From JAAYBQ01 sp035403465 (GTDB taxonomy: Bacteria > Spirochaetota > UBA4802 > UBA5550), in contig DAONFG010000031.1 of assembly GCA_035403465.1 (NCBI GenBank), forward strand, positions 1 through 43,403: a DNA stretch of 43,403 nucleotides, given 5' to 3'. Each line of letters starts with the position of its first letter. Position 1 is the first letter of the stretch. Under the pieces are notes generated by a model. That model saw nothing but the letters and a program-made list of their open reading frames with translations. It made no database searches and had not been told where the DNA came from. Shown here piece by piece: positions 1 to 8,140 of the stretch. The position numbers were made by a program, and so were the translations under genes.

Positions 1-491
1 AAAGCCGAGACCGCCGCTGCTGAACCGCCGGAACTTCCGCCGGGAACACGTTCAGTATCATAAGGATTTTTTGTGGGCCCGAAGCAGGAATTTTCCGTTG
101 ATGAACCCATGGCGAATTCATCCATGTTAGTTTTGCCTGCAATGAGGAGGCCCTTCTCTTTCATCTTTTCAACAACTGTTGCGCTGAAGGGAGGAACAAA
201 GTTTTCAAGAATCCGCGATGCACACGTTGTCCGGATTCCTTCAGTGTTTATATTGTCCTTAACTGCAACTGGTATTCCGTCAAACTGCGATAAAGGGGAA
301 CCCGATGCTCTGCGTTTGTCTGATTCTTCTGCCGCGGCGAGCAGTTTTTCCGGTTCAAATGTTATATAGGCATTGATTTTACTGTTTATTGAAGGGAAAT
401 GCTCAATGTAAGAACGTGCTATATCTCCTGCAGAAACCTCTTTACGGTTCAGCAGGGCTGAAAGTTCCAGTAATCCTTTCCTCTGAAGCAT
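1..491 (-). CDS. gatA: Asp-tRNA(Asn)/Glu-tRNA(Gln) amidotransferase subunit A, 5' part (cut by window edge)
   Basis: The reverse strand reads without a stop from ATG at 491 to the first base, about 163 residues of an amidase-signature protein. GatA is the glutaminase and amide-transfer subunit of GatCAB, which converts misacylated Glu-tRNA(Gln) and/or Asp-tRNA(Asn) in the cytoplasm. The catalytic lysine motif VAVKDNI appears near residue 79. The glycine/serine-rich signature GGSSGGSAAAVSA, which carries the cis-Ser of the Ser-cisSer-Lys triad, lies at the window edge after NPYDTERVPG. The nucleophile serine further on is outside the window. The start codon follows GGGGGATTT, a usable ribosome site. 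The gene is divergent from the protease at 753. The family is certain from these motifs; only completeness is unknown. Confidence 0.93.
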   Translation of the reverse strand, partial: MLQRKGLLELSALLNRKEVSAGDIARSYIEHFPSINSKINAYITFEPEKLLAAAEESDKRRASGSPLSQFDGIPVAVKDNINTEGIRTTCASRILENFVPPFSATVVEKMKEKGLLIAGKTNMDEFAMGSSTENSCFGPTKNPYDTERVPGGSSGGSAAAVSA

Positions 492-752
492 AAATCCCCC
501 GAAAATATGTGTATTTGCCGGCTGTAAAGTTACAATTCAAAAGAACCCGGGGGGAGGTGGTGTCAATAAAAAAAACCGGGGTCTTGCTGCACTTCAAAGT
601 AAAAAAATACCTTGAAATTTCCGGTTATTTTTTTAAAGTATATATAATATAAATATTTTTATGTTGCCTTGTTTTGAAAAAAAGACTCAATTGACAGGGT
701 TTCCAGATGCCGGCAATTTTGTGGCCGGTAATTTTTATTTCCGGAGTTATAA
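492..752. promoter_or_regulatory. divergent intergenic region gatA / ctp
   Basis: AT-rich spacer between two divergent genes. A TATAAT hexamer lies at 643-648 without a convincing -35. A TTGACA at 691-696 is followed 17 bases later by CAATTT, giving a weak candidate promoter for the protease gene. The ribosome site CGGAG sits just before the ATG at 753. These are sequence matches only. Confidence 0.35.
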
Positions 753-2690
753 ATGTACAAAAAAAGGCTTATTCCATTACTGACGCTGATAATCGTTTTT
801 TCATGTCTGAGGCAGTCCCAGGGGCTGAAGCAGTCCGAAATGAGAATGATTATAGGGCAGGTGCTTGCATATCATGTGCAGTATGATGCACTCGATGATA
901 ACTTATCCCGCAGGATATTTGCAAATTATATAGAGGCGCTCGATTACGGTAAATATTATTTTTACCATTCAGACATCAGGACAATGTCGAAGCACGAACT
1001 CTTTTTCGATGACTACATTGCCCGCGATGACTACAGGGCTGTTTATGAAATTTTTGCTCTTTACAAGCAGCGTGCAGACGAGGGAATGGCCATCTTCAAT
1101 GAGCTTATTAAAGAGGACTATGATTTTACAAAGGATGAATCCATAGTTGTTGACAGGCAGCAGGTCCAGTATGCCAGGGACAGGGCTGACATGGTCGACA
1201 GGTGGAGAAAGAATATCAAGCTGCAGCTGCTTAACCTTGTATCTTCAGGTAAAAACATAAAGGATGCCAAGCAGAAACTGATAAAAAAATATACTATTGC
1301 GAAGAAGAGAATCGACGAGATAGATGACAGCAGGCTGCTCAGCATGTTCCTCAATTCCGTGACTGCAGCGCTCGACCCGCACACTAACTATCTTTCAGAA
1401 GAGGACTACAAGGATTTCAAGATATCCATGCAGCTTAAACTTGAAGGTATAGGCGCAAGGCTTAAATCTGAAGACGGTTTCACGATTATTGAATCGGTTA
1501 TTCCCGGCGGAGCGGCAGATAAGCTCGCAAAAGACCAGGGACTGAAGTCCGGTGATAAAATTGTATCAGTGGCCCAGGATGAAGGAGAATTTGTTGATGT
1601 TATAGATATGGACCTGAAGGATGTAGTCAACCTGATCCGCGGAAAGAAAGGCACCAGGGTAAAACTCACAGTACTGAGGGACACAGGCGGAAAAACGGAA
1701 AGGCTCATTATCCCTATTGTAAGGGAGGAGATAAGCCTTGAAGACAGCGACGCTGAATCATCTATTAAAGTATTCAAACGTGACGGGAAGGACTACAAGG
1801 TCGGTTATATAAAACTTCCTTCTTTTTATGCAGACAGGGAGCGCGGCAAGAGCTCTTCAGATGACGTAGAGATGCATCTTGAAAAACTCAAGGCGGAAAA
1901 GGTTGATGTGGTAGTACTTGACCTTCGTGGTAACGGGGGAGGCCTCCTTGATGAAGCGATTAACATAGCGGGACTTTTTATTGAAAAGGGCCCTGTTGTG
2001 CAGGTTATCAGTAAGAAGTATTCACCACGGGTATATTCCGATGAGGACCCGTCTATTGCATATAACGGTCCGCTGGTTGTTCTTATTGACAACTTCAGCG
2101 CGAGTGCATCGGAGATCCTCGCTGGCGCAATCAAGGATTATAAGAGAGGGCTCATTGTCGGAGGTTCAAATACATACGGGAAGGGCACAGTCCAGACGAT
2201 GTTTCCGCTGGAAAAAGATACCAGCGCTATCAAAATTACGATTAATATTTTTTACCAGCCGGGCGGAACATCAAACCAGCTTACAGGTATAGCTCCTGAT
2301 ATTTATGTGCCGGACATCACATCTGTATGGGATATAAGTGAAAAGGATAACAGGTACCCGCTGCAGTGGGAAAAGATCAGCAAGTCAGACTTTCAGCAGT
2401 TGAACCGCGTGAACAGCTCGATTATCGAGAAGATAAAAAAACTCTCTGCCGCAAGAACAAGTTCGAAAGAATACAGCGAGCTGAAAAAGACTATCGATGA
2501 CTATAAGAAAAAAATAAAGAACAAGACCCTTAGCCTTAAAGAGGAGTCTGACATGACCAAGAAGAAGGAGAAGGAGATCGAGGAGCGTTATAAAATCGAT
2601 GTTGAAAAGAACGGCATTGACCTGACAAAAGATCTTTTTCTCAGGGAGGCCTTTAATATAGGGTGTGATTATTCTGACATGCTCGATTGA
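753..2690 (+). CDS. C-terminal processing peptidase (S41 family, Tsp/Prc-like)
   Basis: A 645-residue periplasmic serine protease with a Ser/Lys catalytic dyad. Such enzymes trim or degrade envelope proteins from their C-termini. Residues 1-25 are a signal peptide with a Cys near position 18, so lipidation is possible. A helical N-terminal region (about 25-215) precedes a PDZ domain (about 225-320; ESVIPGGAADKL, GLKSGDKIVSV). The S41 core (about 335-530) carries DLRGNGGGLL, NFSASASEIL (predicted nucleophile Ser451), Asp462, and YGKGTVQ with the general base Lys477. The C-terminal 100 residues are charged and helical. Length and architecture match Prc of E. coli and its spirochaete relatives rather than the shorter CtpA type. 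It is probably monocistronic and convergent with the next gene. Confidence 0.93.
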   Translation: MYKKRLIPLLTLIIVFSCLRQSQGLKQSEMRMIIGQVLAYHVQYDALDDNLSRRIFANYIEALDYGKYYFYHSDIRTMSKHELFFDDYIARDDYRAVYEIFALYKQRADEGMAIFNELIKEDYDFTKDESIVVDRQQVQYARDRADMVDRWRKNIKLQLLNLVSSGKNIKDAKQKLIKKYTIAKKRIDEIDDSRLLSMFLNSVTAALDPHTNYLSEEDYKDFKISMQLKLEGIGARLKSEDGFTIIESVIPGGAADKLAKDQGLKSGDKIVSVAQDEGEFVDVIDMDLKDVVNLIRGKKGTRVKLTVLRDTGGKTERLIIPIVREEISLEDSDAESSIKVFKRDGKDYKVGYIKLPSFYADRERGKSSSDDVEMHLEKLKAEKVDVVVLDLRGNGGGLLDEAINIAGLFIEKGPVVQVISKKYSPRVYSDEDPSIAYNGPLVVLIDNFSASASEILAGAIKDYKRGLIVGGSNTYGKGTVQTMFPLEKDTSAIKITINIFYQPGGTSNQLTGIAPDIYVPDITSVWDISEKDNRYPLQWEKISKSDFQQLNRVNSSIIEKIKKLSAARTSSKEYSELKKTIDDYKKKIKNKTLSLKEESDMTKKKEKEIEERYKIDVEKNGIDLTKDLFLREAFNIGCDYSDMLD

Positions 2691-2695
2691 GTATA

Positions 2696-3730
2696 TCAGA
2701 ATACTTCACGATAACCACTGATTTTTTCAGAGCAGTTAACCGGTGTGATTACCAGCGGATCAATTCCATCCCGCATCATCCTGATCCGCAGGTAATCAAT
2801 ATGCGCCGATGACAGACCACACCCGGAGTCCTCGATAAAAATTACAGTTTCAATTCCGTGGTTCCTGAGAAGCTTATAGAGAAGTTCGTTTCTCTCCTCC
2901 TGCAGCCGCAGGCACGGCGTGAGGGGCCTGTACGAATATGAGTCAAGAAGTTCGTAGAACAGGTAATCGGATTCAGGATTGGTCGAAAGGTCAAAGCATC
3001 TTCGGCCTGCGCAGGAATCATCCTCTGCAACATTAATCCCGAGCGATTCAATCTTATAGGCAAGCGATGCAGGGAAGATCCGGCCTCCGTAAAGCATTGC
3101 ATTGAGCTTGTTCTCTGAGGGCATGGATTTTTCACTTCGCAGCCATTCGAGCACAGGCACAAGCAGTTTAAGCGCCTCTCCCGGGGGAAGAATAAGCGCT
3201 GTTTCAAACACGGAGGAGATTTCCATGCTGCTTATAATTCCGGGCTTTTCGTTTTTAGCGGCGCATATTCCGCGGACTGTCCTGCGGAGCGTTTCATAAA
3301 CTGCAGTGCGTTTTTTTAATTCTTCGATATCAATATCTTTTATGTTTATCCCGCAGAGTGCGGAGAGCATCATTTCAAAAGTGTTATGGATTGCAACGGA
3401 CGCATCCTCACCCCATCCCCCCGGAAAACCAAACCTGAAGGATTCAAGTGAAGGGAAAGGATTTTGTGAACATATGCCGCTGCAGTCCGGCAGTATCACG
3501 GCATCAAATATTGATGAATAGGTCTCTTTCATAGATTGAGAAACAAGTATAAATTCCGGTATCTTCAGCAGGAGAATATTAAATGCTGCGGGAATTTCCG
3601 GAGGAATAACCGGGCAGGTGCACCCGAAAATCCGTGCGCCCGTCTCTTTTTTTATTGATAGCAGTATATCCGCATGAAGGTCATTTATATTAAGAGGCGC
3701 TAAAACTGAAGTTTTTTTATCCGTATCCAT
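2696..3730 (-). CDS. 2-hydroxyacyl-CoA dehydratase subunit D-like protein (HgdB/BcrB family)
   Basis: 344 residues resembling the subunits that bind [4Fe-4S] or double-cubane clusters in 2-hydroxyglutaryl-CoA dehydratases and benzoyl-CoA reductases. Visible marks are the N-terminal GCTCPVIPPEI (Cys37, Cys39), DCSGIC in the middle, the typical DDSCAGRRCFD, and a C-terminal segment IEDSGCGLSSAHIDYLRIRM. Family enzymes work anaerobically with an ATP-driven activator (HgdC type). No activator or second subunit is next to it, so this may be a double-cubane-type reductase, an orphan subunit, or part of a system encoded elsewhere. It is convergent with the protease (5 bp gap) and divergent from the glycosyltransferase. 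Family assignment is good; substrate is unknown. Confidence 0.75.
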   Translation of the reverse strand: MDTDKKTSVLAPLNINDLHADILLSIKKETGARIFGCTCPVIPPEIPAAFNILLLKIPEFILVSQSMKETYSSIFDAVILPDCSGICSQNPFPSLESFRFGFPGGWGEDASVAIHNTFEMMLSALCGINIKDIDIEELKKRTAVYETLRRTVRGICAAKNEKPGIISSMEISSVFETALILPPGEALKLLVPVLEWLRSEKSMPSENKLNAMLYGGRIFPASLAYKIESLGINVAEDDSCAGRRCFDLSTNPESDYLFYELLDSYSYRPLTPCLRLQEERNELLYKLLRNHGIETVIFIEDSGCGLSSAHIDYLRIRMMRDGIDPLVITPVNCSEKISGYREVF

Positions 3731-3858
3731 TTTTTCCTTTTTGAAATACAGGGATTTCTGAAAAACAATTTATTGACTTAATTACAGCTTTTATAATATT
3801 GTTATACATATTCATCAACTTTTTTATTGCTGGTAAAACAACACATCGGAGAAAAACA
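3731..3858. promoter_or_regulatory. divergent promoter region
   Basis: AT-rich spacer between the dehydratase-like gene (minus) and the glycosyltransferase (plus). TATAAT at 3792-3797 is a good -10 hexamer for the plus gene, although TTGACT at 3773-3778 is only 13 bases upstream, short of the ideal 17. The ribosome site CGGAGAAAAACA precedes the ATG at 3859. Confidence 0.35.
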
Positions 3859-4857
3859 ATGGCTGCTGCTAAAGCAAAAAATCCAGGCAAGACAAAATCA
3901 AATGCTCCATACCTGTCAGTGCTTCTGCCGGTGTATAACGAGGAGGAGAGCCTTGACCTGCAGCATAAGGCGGTTGTAAACGCTCTCACGGGCCTTAATA
4001 AAAGCTATGAAATTATATTTGTTAATGACGGCAGCACTGACGGTTCGGCGGATATACTCCGTTCAATAGCTGCGAAGGATAAAAGGGTAAAGGTCGTTAA
4101 TTTCAGGCGCAATTTCGGACAGACTGCAGCAATGGCAGCGGGGATTGATTTTTCCACGGGTGAAATCCTCGTGTTCATGGATTCCGACTTACAGAATGAA
4201 CCGGGTGATATCATGAAGCTCCTGGACAAGATAGAAGAGGGATACGACGTTGTAAGCGGCTGGAGAAAGAACAGGCAGGACAAGCTCATATCACGAAAGA
4301 TCCCGTCAAGGATAGCGAACAGGCTGATTTCAAAGGTCACGGGTGTCCCGCTGCACGATCTGGGGTGTTCACTTAAAGCTTACAGGGGTGAGGTGCTCCG
4401 ACAGGTAAACCTCTACGGCGAGATGCACAGGTTTATTCCTGTTCATGCTTCATGGATCGGCGCAAGGATCACAGAGGTTCCGGTTGGTCACCATGCCAGG
4501 CAGTTCGGTGAGTCCAAGTACGGGATTAAGAGAACGTTTAAAGTGCTTCTTGACCTGGTAACCGTGAAGTTTATGGGATCATATTCCACAAAACCGATTT
4601 ATGTTTTTGGCGGAACCGGTTTTATTGCGCTGCTGCTGGCATTCGTCAGCGGTGTTACGGTAATAGCCATGAAAATAATCAAGCATACGGACATGACGGG
4701 CAACCCGTTTTTTATGCTTACAATACTGCTGATAATAATGGGGATCCTCTTCCTGCAGATGGGTATCATCGCAGAGATAATGATAAGGACTTACCACGAA
4801 TCCCAGAAGATGCCCCCCTACAAGGTTAAGGAGACTATAAACATGGAGAAGAAATAA
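3859..4857 (+). CDS. family 2 glycosyltransferase, dolichol/undecaprenyl-phosphate sugar transferase type
   Basis: 332 residues. The GT-A domain (about 17-225) begins with LSVLLPVYNEEESLD and contains FVNDGSTDGS and VFMDSDLQNEPGD (the metal-binding DxD region). It also has GCSLKAYRGEVL and RQFGESKYGIKRT, hallmarks of DPM1/ArnC/GtrB-type enzymes that move a sugar from a nucleotide donor to a polyprenyl phosphate at the inner membrane. Two C-terminal membrane helices (about 240-265 and 280-305) anchor it, as in GtrB/ArnC. The start at 3859 was preferred to an ATG 60 bases upstream because a clear GGAG ribosome site precedes it and the N-terminus then matches the family. No partner flippase or polymerase gene is adjacent, so the glycan is unknown. 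Confidence 0.88.
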   Translation: MAAAKAKNPGKTKSNAPYLSVLLPVYNEEESLDLQHKAVVNALTGLNKSYEIIFVNDGSTDGSADILRSIAAKDKRVKVVNFRRNFGQTAAMAAGIDFSTGEILVFMDSDLQNEPGDIMKLLDKIEEGYDVVSGWRKNRQDKLISRKIPSRIANRLISKVTGVPLHDLGCSLKAYRGEVLRQVNLYGEMHRFIPVHASWIGARITEVPVGHHARQFGESKYGIKRTFKVLLDLVTVKFMGSYSTKPIYVFGGTGFIALLLAFVSGVTVIAMKIIKHTDMTGNPFFMLTILLIIMGILFLQMGIIAEIMIRTYHESQKMPPYKVKETINMEKK

Positions 4858-4889
4858 AACAGTTTCTTCGGATAAATCCGCGGTTTCAG

Positions 4890-5606
4890 CTATTTCTTCT
4901 TCTCTTCTTCATCATCCTTACCGCTCATGATAAATGAAATCGGATTTTTCTTTATCTCGGCCGATATCTCTTTCATCGTGACAGCGGTCTCCCTGAATGC
5001 CTCGAGGGTGGCAATGATATTTTCCTTTGAACTGCCCAGCACAGTGTTGATCGATTCCACGCTTCCAGTCAGTGAAGTGAGCAGGCCGCGGATATTCTGC
5101 CGGCTCTCTATTGATATGTCTTTAACAACTGAGACTGTATCCGTAAGGGTATTGAGGAGTGCATGAACGTCCTGCAGGATTGCCTCAAGGTTGACGTATT
5201 CAAGTCCTTCAATGACATCTCCGTTGCGCAGCGGTGAGCCCTTCCTGTCCGGGTTGCGCAGTTCAATTGCGGGGTCGCCTATTATGTTCTGGTTCATTAT
5301 TACAGCACTGCAGTCATCGTGAAGGTCCATGCCGCTTTTAATACGCAGGGTTGCCAGGAAGTGCAATGTGGGTTTATAGACCGGTGTGAGTTCAACAACG
5401 CGGCCCACCTCGTACCCCTTCATTTTAATGGGGGTGCCTTTTTTCAGGGCGGAAATATTGTCGACTTTCAGGTACACGTCAATGGTCGATCCTGAAATGG
5501 AATATCCCAGCTTGAGTATGACGAAGAGCAGCAGCATAACAGTGGGTATGATTATGAAGAGCCCGACCTTGTATTCATTCGGATTTTTGAACGCGATTTT
5601 TTTCAT
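4890..5606 (-). CDS. mlaD: MlaD-like MCE-domain substrate-binding protein
   Basis: 238 residues: one N-terminal membrane helix (about 14-35), one MCE domain (about 38-115; DVYLKVDNISALKKGTPIKMKGYEVGRV) and a helical C-terminal region ending in a charged tail. MCE proteins form periplasmic hexamers that shuttle phospholipids between inner-membrane permease and outer membrane. It is the third gene of an mlaE-mlaF-mlaD operon. Its ATG overlaps the end of mlaF by 4 bases (ATGA), which implies translational coupling. The symbol is used for the family; direction of lipid transport cannot be read from sequence. Confidence 0.88.
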   Translation of the reverse strand: MKKIAFKNPNEYKVGLFIIIPTVMLLLFVILKLGYSISGSTIDVYLKVDNISALKKGTPIKMKGYEVGRVVELTPVYKPTLHFLATLRIKSGMDLHDDCSAVIMNQNIIGDPAIELRNPDRKGSPLRNGDVIEGLEYVNLEAILQDVHALLNTLTDTVSVVKDISIESRQNIRGLLTSLTGSVESINTVLGSSKENIIATLEAFRETAVTMKEISAEIKKNPISFIMSGKDDEEEKKK

Positions 5607-6361
5607 AATATTGCCATGGGTCCCTGGATAGAATTTGTCCTGTACTGCACAAGGTACGGATTGTCGGAGTTAAGGAATTCGTTCCTGTTCCCCTGGAATA
5701 CAATCCTCCCGTTAAAAAACATAATATATGAATCTGAAAGATCAATATAATTTTGCGGGTAGAAGCTGATTATTATTGTGGACTTGTCCTGTCTTTCCGA
5801 TCGTTCCCTGATTGAGTCCATGAGGGACTTTATGTTCAGGGGGCAGTGGTCTTCGAATGCGTTTTCAATATAAAGAAGATCTGGATCGAGTATAATCGCC
5901 CTCGCATAAGCGGTTTTAAGTATTTCGGACCTGGTCAGGTCAAAGGGGCGAAGTTTTTTACAATGGTCAAGGTTGAGGTCATAGATCGCCCTGTCGACCA
6001 GTTTCTTGATTTCATTCATCGAATATGATGAATGGTATTCCAGCGGGAGCGCGATGTTCTGTTCTACGGTCATGTTGCTGATGAGCCCATAATCGCCATG
6101 TACATAACTGACATCTTTTTTATAGTTGAACTGGCTGATGTAATCAAACTCCTTAACCGGGCTCCCCTTGAAAAAAACATCACCTTCGAACTCTATTCCT
6201 GTCTTGACCAGGAGGTCGAAGAGGCCGCTGCTTCCCGAACCCTCGGGTCCGAAGATAACCTTATTTTCACCACGTGCTATGCTGAACGACACATTGTCCA
6301 GAGATGTGAAGTTATTAGGCCTGTAGGTTACATTTTTTATATCGATCAGTATTTCGCCCAT
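5603..6361 (-). CDS. MlaF-position ABC protein with degenerate catalytic motifs (pseudo-ATPase)
   Basis: 252 residues with the overall layout of an ABC ATPase, in the mlaF position of the operon. Every catalytic motif is altered. The Walker A reads GPEGSGSSG (about 38-46), with Ser44 in place of the invariant Lys. The Q-loop Gln is replaced around His88. The LSGGQ signature is DLTRS (141-145). Walker B is DLLYIEN, with Glu166-Asn167 instead of Asp-Glu. The D-loop is EDHCP, and the H-loop His is missing in IIISFYPQN (Phe200). Spacing and hydrophobic pattern are otherwise intact and the frame is open, so this is not a decaying pseudogene by appearance. ATP hydrolysis is unlikely. It could be structural or regulatory, or work with an ATPase encoded elsewhere. 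It lies 10 bp after mlaE and overlaps mlaD. Confidence 0.85.
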   Translation of the reverse strand: MGEILIDIKNVTYRPNNFTSLDNVSFSIARGENKVIFGPEGSGSSGLFDLLVKTGIEFEGDVFFKGSPVKEFDYISQFNYKKDVSYVHGDYGLISNMTVEQNIALPLEYHSSYSMNEIKKLVDRAIYDLNLDHCKKLRPFDLTRSEILKTAYARAIILDPDLLYIENAFEDHCPLNIKSLMDSIRERSERQDKSTIIISFYPQNYIDLSDSYIMFFNGRIVFQGNRNEFLNSDNPYLVQYRTNSIQGPMAIL

Positions 6362-6371
6362 CTGGTTACCT

Positions 6372-7163
6372 TCACAACAGGTAGAATAGCGTTGAAACCG
6401 CTATATTTAGAATTATTGATACGAACAGTGTCCGTATGACAGCCTTGGATACATAGATTGGTATTTCGAACTTCGAGTTGGGTTTGAAGCCGTAGTAGCA
6501 GCAGATCAGCGGAATCGTAATCCCGAAAAGGATGCTTTTTAGAAGCGCTGTTAATATATCCTTGAATGTAAACGCATCCATCACAGACTGCGCGAATGTG
6601 TCAAGCGGTATGTACACGACTGTCTGCGAAATGAGGTACCCGCCCATAAAAGCAACCAGGTCGAATATAATGATCAGGGACAGGATTGAAAGGATCGATG
6701 CGATGATCCTTGGGAACACGATGTAGAGCTTGGTGTCAATCCCCATGAGCTCCATTGAGAGGATCTCCCGCGACCACTTCTGTACTGAAATTTCAGTGGC
6801 AATTGCCGAACCAGACCTTGTGATGACTATAAGCGCAGTGGCAAGGGGGCCCAGTTCACGGGCGATGATGATAACGAGGATGTTGCCCAGGAATCCGGCA
6901 ACACCAAACTTGGGCAGACTGGTAAGAGCCTGGATTATTACAGTACCCCCAAGGAGGAGTGCTATGGTCATAACAACTGCAAGTGCGTCGATTCCGGTAA
7001 ACCTTGTCTGGTTGATTATAATGTTGTAAACAGACCTGAACCTCATGTACTTCAGGGATCTGAATGAGGTGAATATCGATTTCACATAGATCCGGAAATC
7101 ATTTATTCCCCTGTAGTAGCCCAGGGTCTTTTTTCCGGTTTTTATTATCAGTTCATTGATCAT
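6372..7163 (-). CDS. mlaE: MlaE-like lipid ABC transporter permease
   Basis: 263 residues of the MlaE/Ttg2B permease family: an N-terminal amphipathic region, then about five to six membrane helices. Family-specific stretches are NQTRFTGIDAL, the central helix with ARELGPLATALIVITRSGSAIATEI, and MELMGIDT. In the Mla complex the permease dimer sits in the inner membrane on a ring of MCE proteins. It is the first gene of the mlaE-mlaF-mlaD operon. Unusually, the ABC partner next door lacks catalytic residues, so the motor for this permease may be missing or encoded at another locus. Confidence 0.92.
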   Translation of the reverse strand: MINELIIKTGKKTLGYYRGINDFRIYVKSIFTSFRSLKYMRFRSVYNIIINQTRFTGIDALAVVMTIALLLGGTVIIQALTSLPKFGVAGFLGNILVIIIARELGPLATALIVITRSGSAIATEISVQKWSREILSMELMGIDTKLYIVFPRIIASILSILSLIIIFDLVAFMGGYLISQTVVYIPLDTFAQSVMDAFTFKDILTALLKSILFGITIPLICCYYGFKPNSKFEIPIYVSKAVIRTLFVSIILNIAVSTLFYLL

Positions 7164-7204
7164 TGTTTTTTATTGTAAATTGGATATGTAAGATGCTGTA
7201 CCCC

Positions 7205-7356
7205 GTCATTTCGAACCCTTATTAAACGCATCGGGTGAGAAATCCGGAGTGGCAGCATGAGTATTCTGTTAATAACAATAAACTGTTATAGAGATTTCTC
7301 AGTCGCAATTGCTGCCGGATGAAAGATACATTTAAGCTGAGCTCCTTCGAAATGTA
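7205..7356. repeat. imperfect inverted-repeat intergenic element (GTCATTTCGAA type)
   Basis: The left end GTCATTTCGAA (7205-7215) is mirrored by TTCGAAATG at 7346-7354. Internally GAGAAATCC is mirrored by GAGATTTCTC near 7291. This layout is that of the small non-coding dispersed elements found between genes in many bacterial genomes. Only one copy is in the window. Confidence 0.5.
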
Positions 7357-7480
7357 CAGTCTTTTGCAAATAAACAGTGTATCAAAAGAATATTCCGATA
7401 TTTGTATTATATCATGAATCCCCTGACATTTCTCAATAATTTTTTTATTTAAGGTAATAATAATTCATTTTTAATTCGAC

Positions 7481-7887
7481 TGCCGATAAATAATAATGGT
7501 ATGCGGATCTGCGGGACTATGCGTCCNNNNNNNNNNNNNNNNNNNNNNNNNNNNNNNNNNNNNNNNNNNNNNNNNNNNNNNNNNNNNNNNNNNNNNNNNN
7601 NNNNNNNNNNNNNNNNNNNNNNNNNNCGTAACGCAGGAGCCCTGCGGGGCGTTCTCAGGGGCATCGCCCCTGGCCCCTTTGCAGTGGTAAAGGGATTGTG
7701 AAACAATCGGTGCCGATAAATAATAATGGTATGCGGATCTGCGGGACTATGCGTCCCGTAACGCAGGAGCCCTGCGGGGCGTTCTCAGGGGCATCGCCCC
7801 TGGCCCCTTTGTAGTGGTAAAGGGATTGTAAAACAATCGGTGCCGAAAAATAATAATGGTATGCGGGTATGCGGGTATGCGGGACAG
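7481..7887. repeat. 130-bp tandem repeat array with assembly gap
   Basis: Unit 2 runs 7711-7840. Unit 1 starts at 7481 (first 46 bases), is interrupted by N (7527-7626), and resumes at 7627 with the remaining 84 bases; 46 plus 84 is exactly 130. A third, truncated and diverged copy starts at 7841. Each unit begins TGCCGATAAATAATAATGG and contains the GC-rich stem AGGGGCATCGCCCCT. Differences between units 1 and 2 are only a few point changes. Copy number in the genome is undetermined. Confidence 0.85.
7527..7626. other. 100-base N run (assembly gap)
   Basis: Exactly 100 undetermined bases, the conventional placeholder for a gap of unknown size. The flanks match consecutive positions of the 130-bp repeat unit, so the true gap is probably zero or a whole number of 130-bp units. 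Confidence 0.95.
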
Positions 7888-7960
7888 TGCCGGGGGAAAA
7901 TGCGCTTGATGTAAGATGTCTGCTGATAACTAAAAGTAGTTAACGATCAGATTAGTTCTG

Positions 7961-8069
7961 GTCATTGCGAACGAAGTGAAGCAATCTGTTCAGACAGGAC
8001 CGTGTTTGATCTGATAGGATGGGAATTCGCGGAAACAGACTGCCACGGCATTTTATGCCTCGCAGTGAC
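7961..8069. repeat. small inverted-repeat element (GTCATTGCGA type)
   Basis: Begins GTCATTGCGAACGAAGTGAA and ends with CGCAGTGAC, its approximate mirror. The first 39 bases recur inverted at 26763-26801 with one mismatch. This belongs to the widespread class of miniature intergenic repeats whose ends read GTCATTGCGA. Confidence 0.6.
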
Positions 8070-8140
8070 AGTCTCTATACTGATTCAATTGTGAAATGAT
8101 GGAATAGTAGTATCATTGGAAATAATAAACAGGGAAGAAT

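Larger units (their letters stand above)
7164..8140. other. 977-bp repeat-rich gene-free region
   Basis: No coding sequence is supported here. It holds an imperfect inverted-repeat element (7205-7356), a 130-bp tandem repeat (from 7481) containing a 100-base N run, and a second inverted-repeat element (7961-8069). The short open frames in it run across the repeats and the N run and are not credible. Confidence 0.8.

Noticed and set aside
7481..7887. Possible CRISPR array
   Set aside because: The units are 130 bp, directly adjacent and without unique spacers; no cas genes are present.
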